DNA from: Candidatus Binatia bacterium
GTDB lineage: Bacteria; Desulfobacterota; Binatia; UBA9968; JAJDTQ01
Length of the DNA stretch: 64,000 bases
Assembly: GCA_951813575.1 (NCBI GenBank)
Contig: OX638375.1
Location: 992,001 to 1,056,000, forward strand
Direction: 5' to 3'
The first letter of the stretch is position 1. Each line of letters starts with the position of its first letter. Positions 1-9,797 of this stretch are shown here, one piece after another. A program made the position numbers and the translations under genes. The notes below the pieces were generated by a model, which searched no databases, had not been told where the DNA came from, and worked only from the letters and a program-made list of their open reading frames with translations.

Positions 1-573
1 GGTGCCTCCGCCGATGTCCACGTTCATGCACGCGACCTCGCCGTCACGGGTCGACGCCTCCACCGCGCCCGAGCCGTACGCGGCCAGGATCGCCTCGAGG
101 TTGTGACCGGCGGTGGCGCAGACGAACTTGCCGGCCTCCTCCGCGAACAAGGCCGCGATGGCCTCGGCGTTCTTCTTCTTGGCGGCCTCGCCGGTAACGA
201 TCAGCGCGCCCGTGTCGATGTCGCTCCGGGTAAGGCCGGCACGGGCGTAGGCGTCGTGTATGAAGTCGTTCAGCTTCTCCGTATCGATGGTCAGCTTGTC
301 GACGTACGGCGTAAGCAGGATCGGCGACTCGTGGACGATCTCCCGCTTGATCACGACGAAACGGCTGGACAGGGAGATGCCCTGCCGGCGGAGGATCAAC
401 CGGGAGAAGATGAGATGGGAAGTGGACGAGCCGATATCGATGCCGACGGAGGTCAGCGAGATGCGCTCGGACCGCCACATGGGGTGGTCTTCATCAGGCA
501 AAGGCGCATCGTGGTCGTCGTCTTCGTGTCCTTCGTGACAGACGAGGGGCGTTTCCGTAAAGTCGCGGTCCAT
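1..573 (-). CDS. eutA: Ethanolamine ammonia-lyase reactivating factor EutA-like, partial
   Basis: The minus strand is open from an ATG at 573 to the left edge: 191 codons, C-terminus missing. The translation has an acidic N-terminus rich in Asp and His, then VGIDIGSSTSHLIFSRL near residue 43, the actin/Hsp70-type phosphate-binding segment characteristic of EutA, and ends in NVDIGGGT, the second phosphate loop. EutA reactivates B12-dependent ethanolamine ammonia-lyase by ATP-driven exchange of damaged cobalamin. An AAGGA Shine-Dalgarno sits about 8 nt before the start. The gene is divergent from the DUF4175-like gene; eutB and eutC, if present, would lie beyond the left edge. A hydantoinase/oxoprolinase-type ASKHA protein is the alternative, but the SSTSHLIFSRL string favours EutA. 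Confidence 0.8.
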   Translation of the reverse strand, partial: MDRDFTETPLVCHEGHEDDDHDAPLPDEDHPMWRSERISLTSVGIDIGSSTSHLIFSRLILRRQGISLSSRFVVIKREIVHESPILLTPYVDKLTIDTEKLNDFIHDAYARAGLTRSDIDTGALIVTGEAAKKKNAEAIAALFAEEAGKFVCATAGHNLEAILAAYGSGAVEASTRDGEVACMNVDIGGGT

Positions 574-693
574 TCAGCAGAGTCCTTTCAATGTTTTCAA
601 CGGCGGGCCTTGCGGGGAGTGCAGGCAAGGCAACGTTAATAGCACAAGCCCCGGCGGGTTGCCAGATTGGCCGCCGGAGCGGACTCGGTGCGC

Positions 694-721
694 TTGTGAA
701 TACGAAAAAAAGCTCTAAAAT
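694..721 (+). promoter_or_regulatory. Putative sigma70 promoter of the DUF4175-like gene
   Basis: TTGTGA (694-699) and TAAAAT (716-721) are 16 nt apart in an A-rich patch of otherwise GC-rich DNA. The start codon at 785 would leave a leader of roughly 57 nt. Consensus match only. Confidence 0.4.
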
Positions 722-784
722 GGGTCAGACGACACTGGGTATAAACAGGTGTTCCACAACGGCCGCCGCGGTGAGGACCCTCCA

Positions 785-3700
785 ATGCACGAAGAAGACT
801 ACCGTCCGATAGACGATTTCCTTCAGCGGTTCGTGAACCGGCTCCGACGGATCCAGGGCCTGGAAGCCTTGTGCCTCGCCGGCACGGCGCTGGCAGTGCT
901 GGCGGCCCTGGGCATGGGCGTCGACGCGGTCAAGGAGCTCCTGCCCTACGCTCCCCTGGCATTCAGCGTGCTTTCCATCGCCACCGTGCTGGTGGTCGCG
1001 ACGGTCGTGTTGCTGCGTTTCCTGCGGTCCCGGAGCCTTTCCTGGGCGGCGCGGACCATCGAGAGCCAACGGCCGGAGCTCCGCAACAATCTCATCAACT
1101 CGCTGCAGCTTTACCCCCAACTCTCGGACTCCGCGCGGACGGCCGGCTCCTCGGCCCCCATGATCCTCGCGCTCATCCGCCAGACCCGCGAACAGATTCG
1201 CCGCATCGAGCCCGCATCTCTGGTGGACGGCCGGCCGCTGCGGGCCAAGGCCCGGCTGCTGGCGCTGGCGGCCGCGCCGGTGCTCGCCCTGGCCGTGTGG
1301 CAGCCGGACTTCCCCGGCCGCACGCTGGCGCTGGTGGCGAATCCGCTGGAACACCTGCCGCCGGCGGACATCTTCATCCACGTGGCAACCCGGGACGTGC
1401 GCGTCATTCGCGGCGATGCGGTGCCGGTCCGGGCCGCCACCTCCGGAGCCCGCCCGGATCGCGTCGAGCTCGTTTTCAAACCCGCCGGTTCCGGGGAGAC
1501 GGCCGAGGCGACGCAGACCGTCGCCATGGACAAGGTTGAAGACGGCCGGTACGCGGCCACCGTTCCGGAGGTTTCGGAAGACCTCGTCTACCAGGTCGTC
1601 ACCGGACCGTTCGAATCCCCGTGGTACACGATCACCGCGGTGGAACGGCCGGCCGTCACCGACCTCAAGGTGACTCTCTACCCGCCCCACTACACGGGCC
1701 TTGCCGACGAGACCTTCAACGGCGGCAACATCCGCGGCGTCAAGGGTTCGACCCTGAGCTTTTCCGCCGCCACCAACAAGAACATGGCCCATGCCGTCAT
1801 CGCCCTGGGGGACGGCCGGGAAGTCCCGCTGAAGGTCGCCGGCGATACCGCGCAGGGGAGTGTCGTGCTGTTCCGGTCGCAGCCGTACCGCATCCGCCTG
1901 GAGGATGCCTTCGGCTTCGCGAACCTGCCGGTTACCTACGAGATGGTGGCCGTGCCCGACGGCTTTCCGCTGGTGGAGGTGCTCAAACCGACGGAAGATC
2001 TGGAAGTGAACGGTGACGAGAGGCTGGCCCTGGAGTACCGCGCCGGCGACGACTACGGGATCCGGAAAGTTACCCTGGTGGCTGTGGTCGGAGAGCGCGA
2101 AGAACGCATCCCGGTTTGGCGCGACGAGGTTGCCCGCACCCTCCAGGAAACCTTCATCTGGGATCTGGACACCATCCGCCTCGAGGAAGGCGACGTCGTG
2201 GTCTACCACCTCGAGGTGCTGGACAACGACACCATCTCGGGCCCCAAGCTCGTCAAGTCACGGCCCCTGAGCCTCCGCCTCAAGAACCTCAAGGCCGAGC
2301 ACCGCCAGGTGGCCGAGATGATCCGCGACATCTCGGACAAGATGGTGGACCTGCTGGGCGACCACCTCGAAGCGCCGCCCGACGAATCCACCGAGGGCGA
2401 TCCGACGCAACGGCTGGCGGAGGGCCTCGACCGGATGATGCAGCGCGTGGACGAAGCGATGCAACGCACCCGCGCGGACCGCATCAGCGACTTCGCCACC
2501 TGGTCCGACCTCGAGACCCTGAGGAACAACCTCGAACACGCGCGGACCGATCTCATGGAAGGGATGCGGCAGGCGGCTTCGCCGGAACAGCGTGAGCAGG
2601 CCCACGACGCCATGGCGACGGAGCTCGAACGGCTGTCGATGCTCAGCGAGGACGTGAGCAAGCGGCTCGCCGGCCAGGACATGGCGGCCACCGCCAGGGA
2701 CATGGTCAAGGACCAGCAACGCTTCCTGGACTCACTGGAGAAGCTGAGAAGCGGCAACAAGGAGCTGGACGAGGTGCTGAAGGAACTGTCGAAGCTCTCC
2801 CGGCAGCTCCAGGAACTGCAGGCCTCGCTTATGCAGTTCGCGAGACAGGTCCCGGACCAGTTCATGAATCCCGCCAACCTGCGCAACATGCCGTTCTCGG
2901 ACATGCGCTCCGCGATGGACCAGATCCGTCAGAAGCTCCGGGAAGGCGACATCGAGGGCGCCATGCAGCTCGCGCGGGAGTTGTTCAACCAGATGGCGCA
3001 ACTCGCGGCTTCCCTCCGGAGCGGGCAGCAGCAGGCCCAGGGTTCCATGATGTCCCGCATGCAGGGGGCCATGAACCGATCCAACGACGAACTGCAGCAG
3101 ATCCTCCGGGAACAGCAAGAAATCCTCCTGGGAACCGAGAGCACCCACAAGGACAACACTCGAGAGATCGACGAGCAGCACGAACGGGCCGTTCATCAGT
3201 TGGCGGCAAGCGCCCAGGCCGACATGTCCGTGCTGGCCCATCTCCTCGCCCCTCCCAACCTGGAAAGCGACCGGGCCCGGCCGCACGCCGAACGGGAGCG
3301 GAACGCGGCCATCCGGGGGCTGTTGTCGGGCCTGCGGGACATGATCGAGAACCGGGACTTCGACACGTTGTCGAAGCAGGTGGGGCCGGTGACCGAAGAG
3401 CTTGCGGAACTCGGCGCCCTGGACGAAGCGCAGAAAGCGGCCCTGGCGATGCTGACGGCGCTGGCGCGGGAGTACCGCGCCATCGAAAGACTGCCCTACC
3501 CGGAGCTGACCCCGCCCCAGAAGGAGGAGGTCCGGGAGCTCGCCACGCGGGAGGACGTGCTGGCGACCCGGACCCGGGACCTGGTCGAAAGGCTGCGGTA
3601 TCTGTTCCAGCTCTTCCCGTCGCTGGATCCGAAGATCGTCAACAACATCGCCGAGGCGGGCGAGTTCATGGGAGAAGCCACCCACGAACTGGGCTCGCTC

Positions 3701-4075
3701 CGCCCGGGACAGGCCATTCCGCCGGAACAGGAAGCCGTCAACCGCCTTTCCCAATCGGGCCAGCAGATGCAGCAAGCCATGCAGCGGCTGGCGCAGCGGG
3801 GCCGGTTCGGGCGGGTGCCGCTGGTGCACGTGTTCCGCCGGGGCCGGTTCCTGCCTTCCGGGCAGTTCCTGCCTCCGACCGGGACGCCGCAGTTCCCCGA
3901 CCACGACATCGACGAGAACCTCACCGGCCTGGATACGGAGAAGTTCAAGCTCCCCGGCAAGGACGACTACAAGCCCGAGCGGTTTCGCCAGGAGGTCCTT
4001 GAGTCGCTGAAGCAGGGCGTGCCGGACCGCTACAAGGAACAGGTCGAACGCTACTTCAAGGAGCTGTCGCAATAG
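785..4075 (+). CDS. DUF4175-like membrane protein with long coiled-coil region
   Basis: This 1096-residue protein has two hydrophobic segments near the N-terminus (the second around LVVATVVLLRFL), a large extracytoplasmic Ig-like part, then about 500 residues rich in Gln, Glu, Leu, Arg and Met that look coiled-coil. The architecture matches the DUF4175 family, usually encoded with MoxR/DUF58/vWA clusters; the biochemical role is unknown. I prefer ATG 785 over an in-frame GTG at 749 because GAGG lies 8 nt before it. Its stop overlaps the next start by one base, so it heads an operon with the metallopeptidase and probably MoxR. The repeated MQxxMQ and QQMQQAMQRL tracts near the C-terminus are low complexity. 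Confidence 0.75.
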   Translation: MHEEDYRPIDDFLQRFVNRLRRIQGLEALCLAGTALAVLAALGMGVDAVKELLPYAPLAFSVLSIATVLVVATVVLLRFLRSRSLSWAARTIESQRPELRNNLINSLQLYPQLSDSARTAGSSAPMILALIRQTREQIRRIEPASLVDGRPLRAKARLLALAAAPVLALAVWQPDFPGRTLALVANPLEHLPPADIFIHVATRDVRVIRGDAVPVRAATSGARPDRVELVFKPAGSGETAEATQTVAMDKVEDGRYAATVPEVSEDLVYQVVTGPFESPWYTITAVERPAVTDLKVTLYPPHYTGLADETFNGGNIRGVKGSTLSFSAATNKNMAHAVIALGDGREVPLKVAGDTAQGSVVLFRSQPYRIRLEDAFGFANLPVTYEMVAVPDGFPLVEVLKPTEDLEVNGDERLALEYRAGDDYGIRKVTLVAVVGEREERIPVWRDEVARTLQETFIWDLDTIRLEEGDVVVYHLEVLDNDTISGPKLVKSRPLSLRLKNLKAEHRQVAEMIRDISDKMVDLLGDHLEAPPDESTEGDPTQRLAEGLDRMMQRVDEAMQRTRADRISDFATWSDLETLRNNLEHARTDLMEGMRQAASPEQREQAHDAMATELERLSMLSEDVSKRLAGQDMAATARDMVKDQQRFLDSLEKLRSGNKELDEVLKELSKLSRQLQELQASLMQFARQVPDQFMNPANLRNMPFSDMRSAMDQIRQKLREGDIEGAMQLARELFNQMAQLAASLRSGQQQAQGSMMSRMQGAMNRSNDELQQILREQQEILLGTESTHKDNTREIDEQHERAVHQLAASAQADMSVLAHLLAPPNLESDRARPHAERERNAAIRGLLSGLRDMIENRDFDTLSKQVGPVTEELAELGALDEAQKAALAMLTALAREYRAIERLPYPELTPPQKEEVRELATREDVLATRTRDLVERLRYLFQLFPSLDPKIVNNIAEAGEFMGEATHELGSLRPGQAIPPEQEAVNRLSQSGQQMQQAMQRLAQRGRFGRVPLVHVFRRGRFLPSGQFLPPTGTPQFPDHDIDENLTGLDTEKFKLPGKDDYKPERFRQEVLESLKQGVPDRYKEQVERYFKELSQ

Positions 4076-5679
4076 TGGAGGGAGAGGCCCTGAAGCGCGC
4101 CTGCCGAGCCCTGTGGCCGGCGGTGCTCCTTGCTCTGGTCGTCGCGGCCCCCGGACTCGCCGAGGTCCCGGCGCCCGACGGTTCCGGCGTCGAGACGGCG
4201 CGAGAGCTGCTGGGGGAGTGGCGGGTCGAGGACGCCCGCCCGGTCATCGAACAGCTTCTGGAGACGCAGCCGCAATCGGTGGACGCGCTGGATCTGGCGG
4301 CGCTGCTGGCCTACTACGAGGGTTCCTACGCCGAAGCCCTGGCCACGGTGGAGAAGGCCCTGGCCATCGATGCCGAGAACGAGCAACGGCAGGCCCTGCG
4401 GCTGCTGTTGCAGCAGACGCACGACGTCACCCGGCACTTCAAGCGTTACGAGAGCGACCACTTCGTGCTTCACCTGCACGAAGAGAGCGACGGAATCCTG
4501 GCGGAACCCGCGCTGGCGGCGCTGGAACAGGCGCACCGGGAGGTGGAGCGCGCGCTGGGGCACCGGCCCCGCGACAAGGTGCGGATCGAGATCGCCCCGG
4601 ACGTGCGGTCCTTCACCGCCATTACCACCTTCACCCAACGGGACATCGAGGAGACCGGCGCCATCGGGCTGTGCAAGTTCAACAAGGTCATGATCATCTC
4701 GCCGCGGGTGATGGCCCACGGCTACCGCTGGCTCGACTCCCTGGTCCACGAGTATATCCACCGGGTCATCGTCAACCTGACGCGGAACAAGGCGCCCATC
4801 TGGCTGCACGAGGGCATCGCGCGGTACTACGAGACCGTGTGGCGGAACCCGGTGCAGGGAGAGCGGCCGGACTACCTCACCCCGGCCAACGAGACCCTGC
4901 TGGCCACGGCCGTGGAGCGGCAGGAGTTCGTCAGCTTCAAGGACATGGAACCGTCCCTGATCCGCCTGGACACGCCGGAGCAGGTCCAGCTCGCCTACGC
5001 CGAAGTGGCCTCGGCCGTGGACTACATCGCCCGGCGCAAGGGGCCCGGGGGCATCCGGGACGTACTGTCGCTGGTGAACCGGCTCTCCACCGCAGAGGCC
5101 ATCGAAGAGGTCATGGGCGTGCCGCTGGACGGCTTCGAGGCGGATTGGCGGCGCTTCGTTGAAGGCCAGGGACTCAGGGTCGTGCAGGGCAGCCGCTTGC
5201 GCCGCTTCAAGGTGGCGGAGCAGGGAGACCAGCCGGTTTCCGTGGACCTGACCGAGATCCGGTCGGAGATCGCCCGGAACCGCACCCATCTGGGAGACCG
5301 GTTGCGCGAGCGCGGCCGGCTGCGGGCCGCCGGTGCCGAGTACCGGCGGGCGCTCCGCGCCGGGCCCGAATCCACCGTCATCCTCAGCCGGCTGGGCGAG
5401 ACCCTGATTCAGTCCCGACGCTACGACGAGGCGCTGCCACACCTGGAGAAGGCCCGGTATCTCGACCCCGACGCCGTGCATACCTATTACCTGACGGGGC
5501 GGCTCCACCACGAAGCCGGCGACCCCGCACGCGCCCGCGGCGCTCTGCTGGAGGCGCTTCAGATCAATCCGTTTCACCCGGGCGTGTACCGGGTCCTGGT
5601 CGGTGTCTACGAGGCCATGGGAGACGACGCGGGAGTGCGCAAGACTCGTGAGGTCATGAGGAGGTTGCGCGCTTCGTAG
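4075..5679 (+). CDS. Secreted TPR-containing zinc metallopeptidase-like protein (peptidase MA type)
   Basis: The 534-residue product starts with a signal peptide (hydrophobic LWPAVLLALVVAAPGLA). TPR-like helices follow (residues 40-115), then a peptidase MA-like domain with the zinc motif HEYIH at about 225-229 and a second HEG motif about 16 residues later that could supply the third ligand. C-terminal TPR repeats (about 400-530) suggest protein binding. The GTG start overlaps the upstream stop by one base, with AGGAG 11 nt upstream. It lies between a DUF4175-like protein and MoxR, so it probably acts in the periplasm with that envelope complex. Substrate unknown. Confidence 0.75.
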   Translation: MEGEALKRACRALWPAVLLALVVAAPGLAEVPAPDGSGVETARELLGEWRVEDARPVIEQLLETQPQSVDALDLAALLAYYEGSYAEALATVEKALAIDAENEQRQALRLLLQQTHDVTRHFKRYESDHFVLHLHEESDGILAEPALAALEQAHREVERALGHRPRDKVRIEIAPDVRSFTAITTFTQRDIEETGAIGLCKFNKVMIISPRVMAHGYRWLDSLVHEYIHRVIVNLTRNKAPIWLHEGIARYYETVWRNPVQGERPDYLTPANETLLATAVERQEFVSFKDMEPSLIRLDTPEQVQLAYAEVASAVDYIARRKGPGGIRDVLSLVNRLSTAEAIEEVMGVPLDGFEADWRRFVEGQGLRVVQGSRLRRFKVAEQGDQPVSVDLTEIRSEIARNRTHLGDRLRERGRLRAAGAEYRRALRAGPESTVILSRLGETLIQSRRYDEALPHLEKARYLDPDAVHTYYLTGRLHHEAGDPARARGALLEALQINPFHPGVYRVLVGVYEAMGDDAGVRKTREVMRRLRAS

Positions 5680-5744
5680 AGACGGGCGGCGGACACGGAG
5701 CCCGGCCGATCGAGGCTCCAAGCAACGGAAGGAAGCTTTCCACA

Positions 5745-6773
<1,029 letters not shown>

Positions 6774-6815
6774 ACCACAGACCCGGTGTCCCCAGGACAC
6801 TCGTGTCTTGTCCGC

Positions 6816-7445
6816 ATGCTGCTCCATTTCGACTACGACGGCGTCCTCGTCGATTCCTTCGACCAGCTCCTGGGCGCCTTCCGGCGGACGGCCGTGGATA
6901 CCGGGCTGGGGCGGCCGCCTACCCGGAACGACTTCGAGACCATCGAAGACCTGAACGCCGCCGGCTTGGCGGCGCTGCTGGGGGTGCCGGAGCCCGACAT
7001 CGAACGCTACACCCGCCGGACCCACGCGTTCCTGGAAGAGGACGGCTACGAGCCGGCCATGTTCCCGGGCATCGCCGATCTCCTGAGAACCCTGTCCGAG
7101 CGGCATACCATCGCCATCGTGACCTCCAACTACGAACACCTGGTAAGACAGAGCCTCGCCCGCAACGGGGTGGACGGGTGCGTCTCCCTGGTGCTCGACG
7201 CGCGACAACCCGGCACCAAGGGCGAAAAGATCGGCCACGCCCTGACACGCTTCCGCGTCCCTCCGCACGAAGCGTTCATGATCGGCGACACCCGCGGAGA
7301 CATCCGCCACGGCCGGGCCGGCGGCGTCCGGACCGTCGGCGTCACCTGGGGCTATCAGAGCCGGGCCACGCTTGCGAAGGAAGCCCCCGACTACATCATG
7401 GATTCGCCCGGCGAACTGCTCCGGTTGCTGGCGGAAGCCCGATGA
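6816..7445 (+). CDS. HAD-superfamily hydrolase, phosphoglycolate-phosphatase-like
   Basis: The 209-residue protein has all four HAD motifs: I in HFDYDGVLVDS near the N-terminus, II in IVTSNY, III the Lys of KGEKIGHAL, and IV in MIGDTRGDIRHG. The alpha-helical cap sits between I and II. Substrate is unknown; phosphoglycolate phosphatase or a beta-phosphoglucomutase-like activity is possible. ATG 6816 puts the nucleophile Asp close to the N-terminus as in the family; an in-frame GTG at 6786 would add ten residues. It is the first gene of the 10-kb cargo separating moxR from the DUF58 gene and may be cotranscribed with moxR. Confidence 0.85.
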   Translation: MLLHFDYDGVLVDSFDQLLGAFRRTAVDTGLGRPPTRNDFETIEDLNAAGLAALLGVPEPDIERYTRRTHAFLEEDGYEPAMFPGIADLLRTLSERHTIAIVTSNYEHLVRQSLARNGVDGCVSLVLDARQPGTKGEKIGHALTRFRVPPHEAFMIGDTRGDIRHGRAGGVRTVGVTWGYQSRATLAKEAPDYIMDSPGELLRLLAEAR

Positions 7446-7464
7446 CGGTGACGCACGAATTGTA

Positions 7465-7868
7465 ATGCACCCGAAGCTGGTCACTCACGCCGACTGGAGC
7501 AAGAACCCCGAGAAACGCTGGGACGCGATTGCCGTTCTGGACTCCCACGGTCTCTACGAAGCCGATGCTCCGGAGTGCGTAGGGAACCTAAGCACGTACT
7601 TCGATCGACTGGACGTGCCGGCGCGGACGCCCTGCAGGACTGGGCGCGCACCAACCGTGTGCGTCTAACGCGTCGACTTCAAGCCGAGATCGTGGATGGC
7701 TTCGGTGCGGGCAAGGACGGCGAAGACCGTTTCGATGCCGTTGTCGGCCTGCTCGGTATGCTCGATGTCGTCCTGGGCAACCGGCCTCCCGGAGAGCCCG
7801 AGGACGACACGACGCGAATCGAAGGCTGGATCCTCGGTCAGCACTCGACAACCCGTGCGTGGCCCTGA
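7465..7868 (+). pseudogene. Remnant of a DUF429-like (RNase H-fold) protein, internally deleted and frameshifted
   Basis: An ATG at 7465 opens a frame reading KLVTHADWSKNPEKRW and EAPECVGNLS-type sequence, like the N-terminus of DUF429-like predicted nucleases. It loses homology near 7615. A different frame then encodes a plausible C-terminus of the same family: ALQDWAR, GEDRFDAVVGLLGML, and a final RIEGWILGQ. The central third of a normal protein of about 250 residues is absent and the halves are out of frame, so I call it a decayed gene with an internal deletion. The 3' end overlaps the stop of the convergent PIN toxin gene. The family assignment is from memory of sequence patterns. Confidence 0.55.
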
Positions 7869-8251
7869 CCGGCGTATTTCAGGATCTCGGCGTCACGCGT
7901 CGCGAGCACGTACCCGTAGGCGCGTGCCGTCGCGATGATGATGCGATCCACCGGGTCGTGAGGAGGCGTACCCGGCAGGGTGGTCGATGCGACCAGCACG
8001 GATACTGGCATCGCAGCCAGCGTTACCGAAGGCAGCGCACAGAAGCGCTCGAACCATAGGCCCGTTTCCTGGGCTAGCGCGATCTTTCCTTTCGCGACGA
8101 GCATCGCGATCTCCCACGCTGTGATGGGAGACACGAACAACCGCGCCCCGCGCCGGTACGCGTCCTGCAGTTCGCTCGCCGCCGGCTCGCGCAAGGGATC
8201 GTTGTGTGCGGTCCAGATGACGGCGCACGTGTCGAGCAAGTAGTCAGTCAC
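7838..8251 (-). CDS. PIN-domain ribonuclease toxin, VapC-type
   Basis: The 137-residue protein has the PIN acidic residues: Asp in YLLDTCAVIW, Glu in ITAWEIAML, Asp in HDPVDRIIIATA and Asp in LATRDAEIL, so a magnesium-dependent RNase is expected. The pattern is of the Sll0205-like PIN subgroup. The GTG start lies 7 nt beyond the stop of the upstream antitoxin, so the two form an operon (antitoxin first). The target RNA cannot be read from sequence. Confidence 0.88.
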   Translation of the reverse strand: MTDYLLDTCAVIWTAHNDPLREPAASELQDAYRRGARLFVSPITAWEIAMLVAKGKIALAQETGLWFERFCALPSVTLAAMPVSVLVASTTLPGTPPHDPVDRIIIATARAYGYVLATRDAEILKYAGQGHARVVEC

Positions 8252-8258
8252 GTAGCGG

Positions 8259-8663
8259 TTACCGCGCGGCGTCCCAGTCTTCGTCGATCGGGTCCGTAAG
8301 ATTCGTGCCAGGCGATATCGTCACGGTATCCTTCAGCGCGCCGAAGATGTCTGCGAACGAACCGCTACGTTCGGCCGTGGATGAGTCGCCGCCGGCATCT
8401 GGGGTCAGGGCATCCGGTACGGCCTTCCGAAATACGAGCTTGCGCTTCTCCATGTCCACCTTCTCGGTCTCGTATCCCGCCGCGAGCCAAGCCTTCGTCA
8501 TGACCCAGTTGCCAGGGTTGTTGGACCACAATGCACGGTGCTTGAAGGCTGCCGGCGGCAGCCGCAGGCCGACAACGTGCTCGATCTCGCTGAACGTCAT
8601 GGGCACGTGTGAGCGGCCGGAATCACGCAGGTGCGATTCGAGCGGGGCGTATTTGCTGTTCAT
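8259..8663 (-). CDS. Antitoxin with DUF7662-like N-terminus and VapB-like tail
   Basis: The 134-residue product precedes the PIN toxin. Residues 1-75 (YAPLESHLRDSG, SEIEHVVG.LP, ALWSNNPGNW) resemble the DUF7662 type found at the N-terminus of uncharacterised proteins, not the AbrB or RHH fold common in VapB proteins. The last 30 residues (FADIFGALKDTVTI, then LTDPIDEDWDA) look like the toxin-wrapping C-terminus of antitoxins paired with Sll0205-type PIN toxins. The likely reading is a DNA-binding domain swapped onto a standard toxin-binding tail. AAGGA lies 10 nt before the ATG. Confidence 0.65.
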   Translation of the reverse strand: MNSKYAPLESHLRDSGRSHVPMTFSEIEHVVGLRLPPAAFKHRALWSNNPGNWVMTKAWLAAGYETEKVDMEKRKLVFRKAVPDALTPDAGGDSSTAERSGSFADIFGALKDTVTISPGTNLTDPIDEDWDAAR

Positions 8664-8685
8664 GATGATGTGATCCTTCTCACTA

Positions 8686-8721
8686 CCTACGTAGGCTAAG
8701 AGTTGTGCAACTAGTTGTCAA
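8686..8721 (-). promoter_or_regulatory. Promoter with two palindromic operators upstream of the toxin-antitoxin pair
   Basis: On the minus strand TTGACA (8716-8721) and TAGCCT (8693-8698) are 17 nt apart. A perfect 10-bp palindrome CAACTAGTTG (8708-8717) overlaps the -35 box, and a second, CCTACGTAGG (8686-8695), overlaps the -10 box. Their centres are 22 bp apart, about two helical turns. The arrangement suggests autorepression by the antitoxin, but the two palindromes differ in sequence. Confidence 0.6.
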
Positions 8722-8824
8722 GTCTTTCCCAAGACGGCCTCCGTAGTCCGTCGAAATCCGGTTTACAGATGGTCGCCGAAAGTCCTACGATGTGGGGAAA
8801 ACCATATCCCGAAGGGAGTTTTCC

Positions 8825-9751
8825 ATGGAAGAGCGCACGGCATACGTCAACGGCGAGTTCCTGCCCGAGAGTCGGGCGAGCGTTTCCATCTACGATCGGG
8901 GGTTTCTGTCGGGTCTGGGCGTGTTCGAGCGGACGCGGACCTTCGGCGGCGATGTCTTTCAACTGGACCGGCACATCGCCCGGCTCTACCGGTCGCTCAA
9001 GGCGGTGAAGCTGGATGCCGGCCTCACGGCGGACGAGATGCACGAGACCACCGTGGAGCTGGTGAAGCAGAACAAGGGGCTGCTGGGGGCGGACGAGGAC
9101 TACTTCGTGGGCCACTACGTCACCCGCGGACCGGACAAGGCCGGCCGGGCCACGGTGGTGATCCTGTGCGAACCCATCGCCTTCAACAAGTTCGCCCACC
9201 ACTACATCTACGGCGGCCACGTCATCACCACGCACATCCGCGCCATCCCCACCCAGGTGTGGGACCCGAAGATCAAGAGCACCAGCCGGATGCACCTGTG
9301 GCTGGCGGAGCAGCAGGCCCAGTTGGTCGACCCCGAGGCCTACGCCCTGCTGTTGACCCTGGACGGCAACGTCACCGAGCTCACCGCGGCCAATTTCTGG
9401 ATCGTGCGCAACGGGACGCTGGTCACCGCGCCGGTCCAGACCATTCTCTCAGGTGTCACGCGGGGCGCCGTGCTGGAGATCGCCCAGCACCTCGATGTCC
9501 CGGTGGAAGAGACCGACTTCCAGCTTTACGACATCATGAACGCCGACGAAGCGTTCATGACCACCACTTCCCGCTGCGTGCTGCCGCTCACCCGCATCAA
9601 CGGCAACGCCATCGGCGAGGGCAAGCCCGGACCCGTGGTGGGCAGCCTGCAGAAGGGCTGGACCGAGGTGTTCGGACAGGATTTCGTCGTTCAGGCGCTG
9701 AAGCACCTCGACAAGGACAAGGTGCCGGAGGGCGAGGCCGTACCGCTGTAG
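8825..9751 (+). CDS. Class IV PLP-dependent aminotransferase (branched-chain/D-amino-acid type)
   Basis: The 308-residue protein follows the class IV fold: VNGEFLPESRASVSIYDRGF at the N-terminus, Lys151 in DPKIKSTSR as Schiff-base lysine, and the signature around Glu185 (GNVTELTAANFWIV) that contacts the PLP ring nitrogen. The C-terminal domain carries GVTRGAVLEIA, which binds the phosphate. Substrate could be branched-chain amino acids, D-amino acids or 4-amino-4-deoxychorismate. ATG 8825 is chosen over an in-frame start at 8792 because AAGGGAG lies 6 nt before it. Transcribed away from the toxin-antitoxin pair. Confidence 0.88.
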   Translation: MEERTAYVNGEFLPESRASVSIYDRGFLSGLGVFERTRTFGGDVFQLDRHIARLYRSLKAVKLDAGLTADEMHETTVELVKQNKGLLGADEDYFVGHYVTRGPDKAGRATVVILCEPIAFNKFAHHYIYGGHVITTHIRAIPTQVWDPKIKSTSRMHLWLAEQQAQLVDPEAYALLLTLDGNVTELTAANFWIVRNGTLVTAPVQTILSGVTRGAVLEIAQHLDVPVEETDFQLYDIMNADEAFMTTTSRCVLPLTRINGNAIGEGKPGPVVGSLQKGWTEVFGQDFVVQALKHLDKDKVPEGEAVPL

Positions 9752-9797
9752 CGAGGCCGCTTGTCGCGGCGGGGGCCAGCGGCCGGGGTGCTTCCGG

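Noticed and set aside
44-478. 144-residue Arg/His-rich minus-strand ORF at the left edge
   Set aside because: It is out of frame with the EutA-like protein starting at 573, which has clear family motifs; the ORF is a GC-driven shadow.
1605-1625. GTTCGAATCCCCG, similar to a tRNA T-arm
   Set aside because: It lies within the DUF4175-like coding frame and no tRNA cloverleaf can be formed around it.
725-2209. Long minus-strand ORF (494 codons) across the DUF4175-like gene
   Set aside because: It is rich in Arg, Gly and His and has no domain; the plus strand has the recognisable protein and its Shine-Dalgarno.
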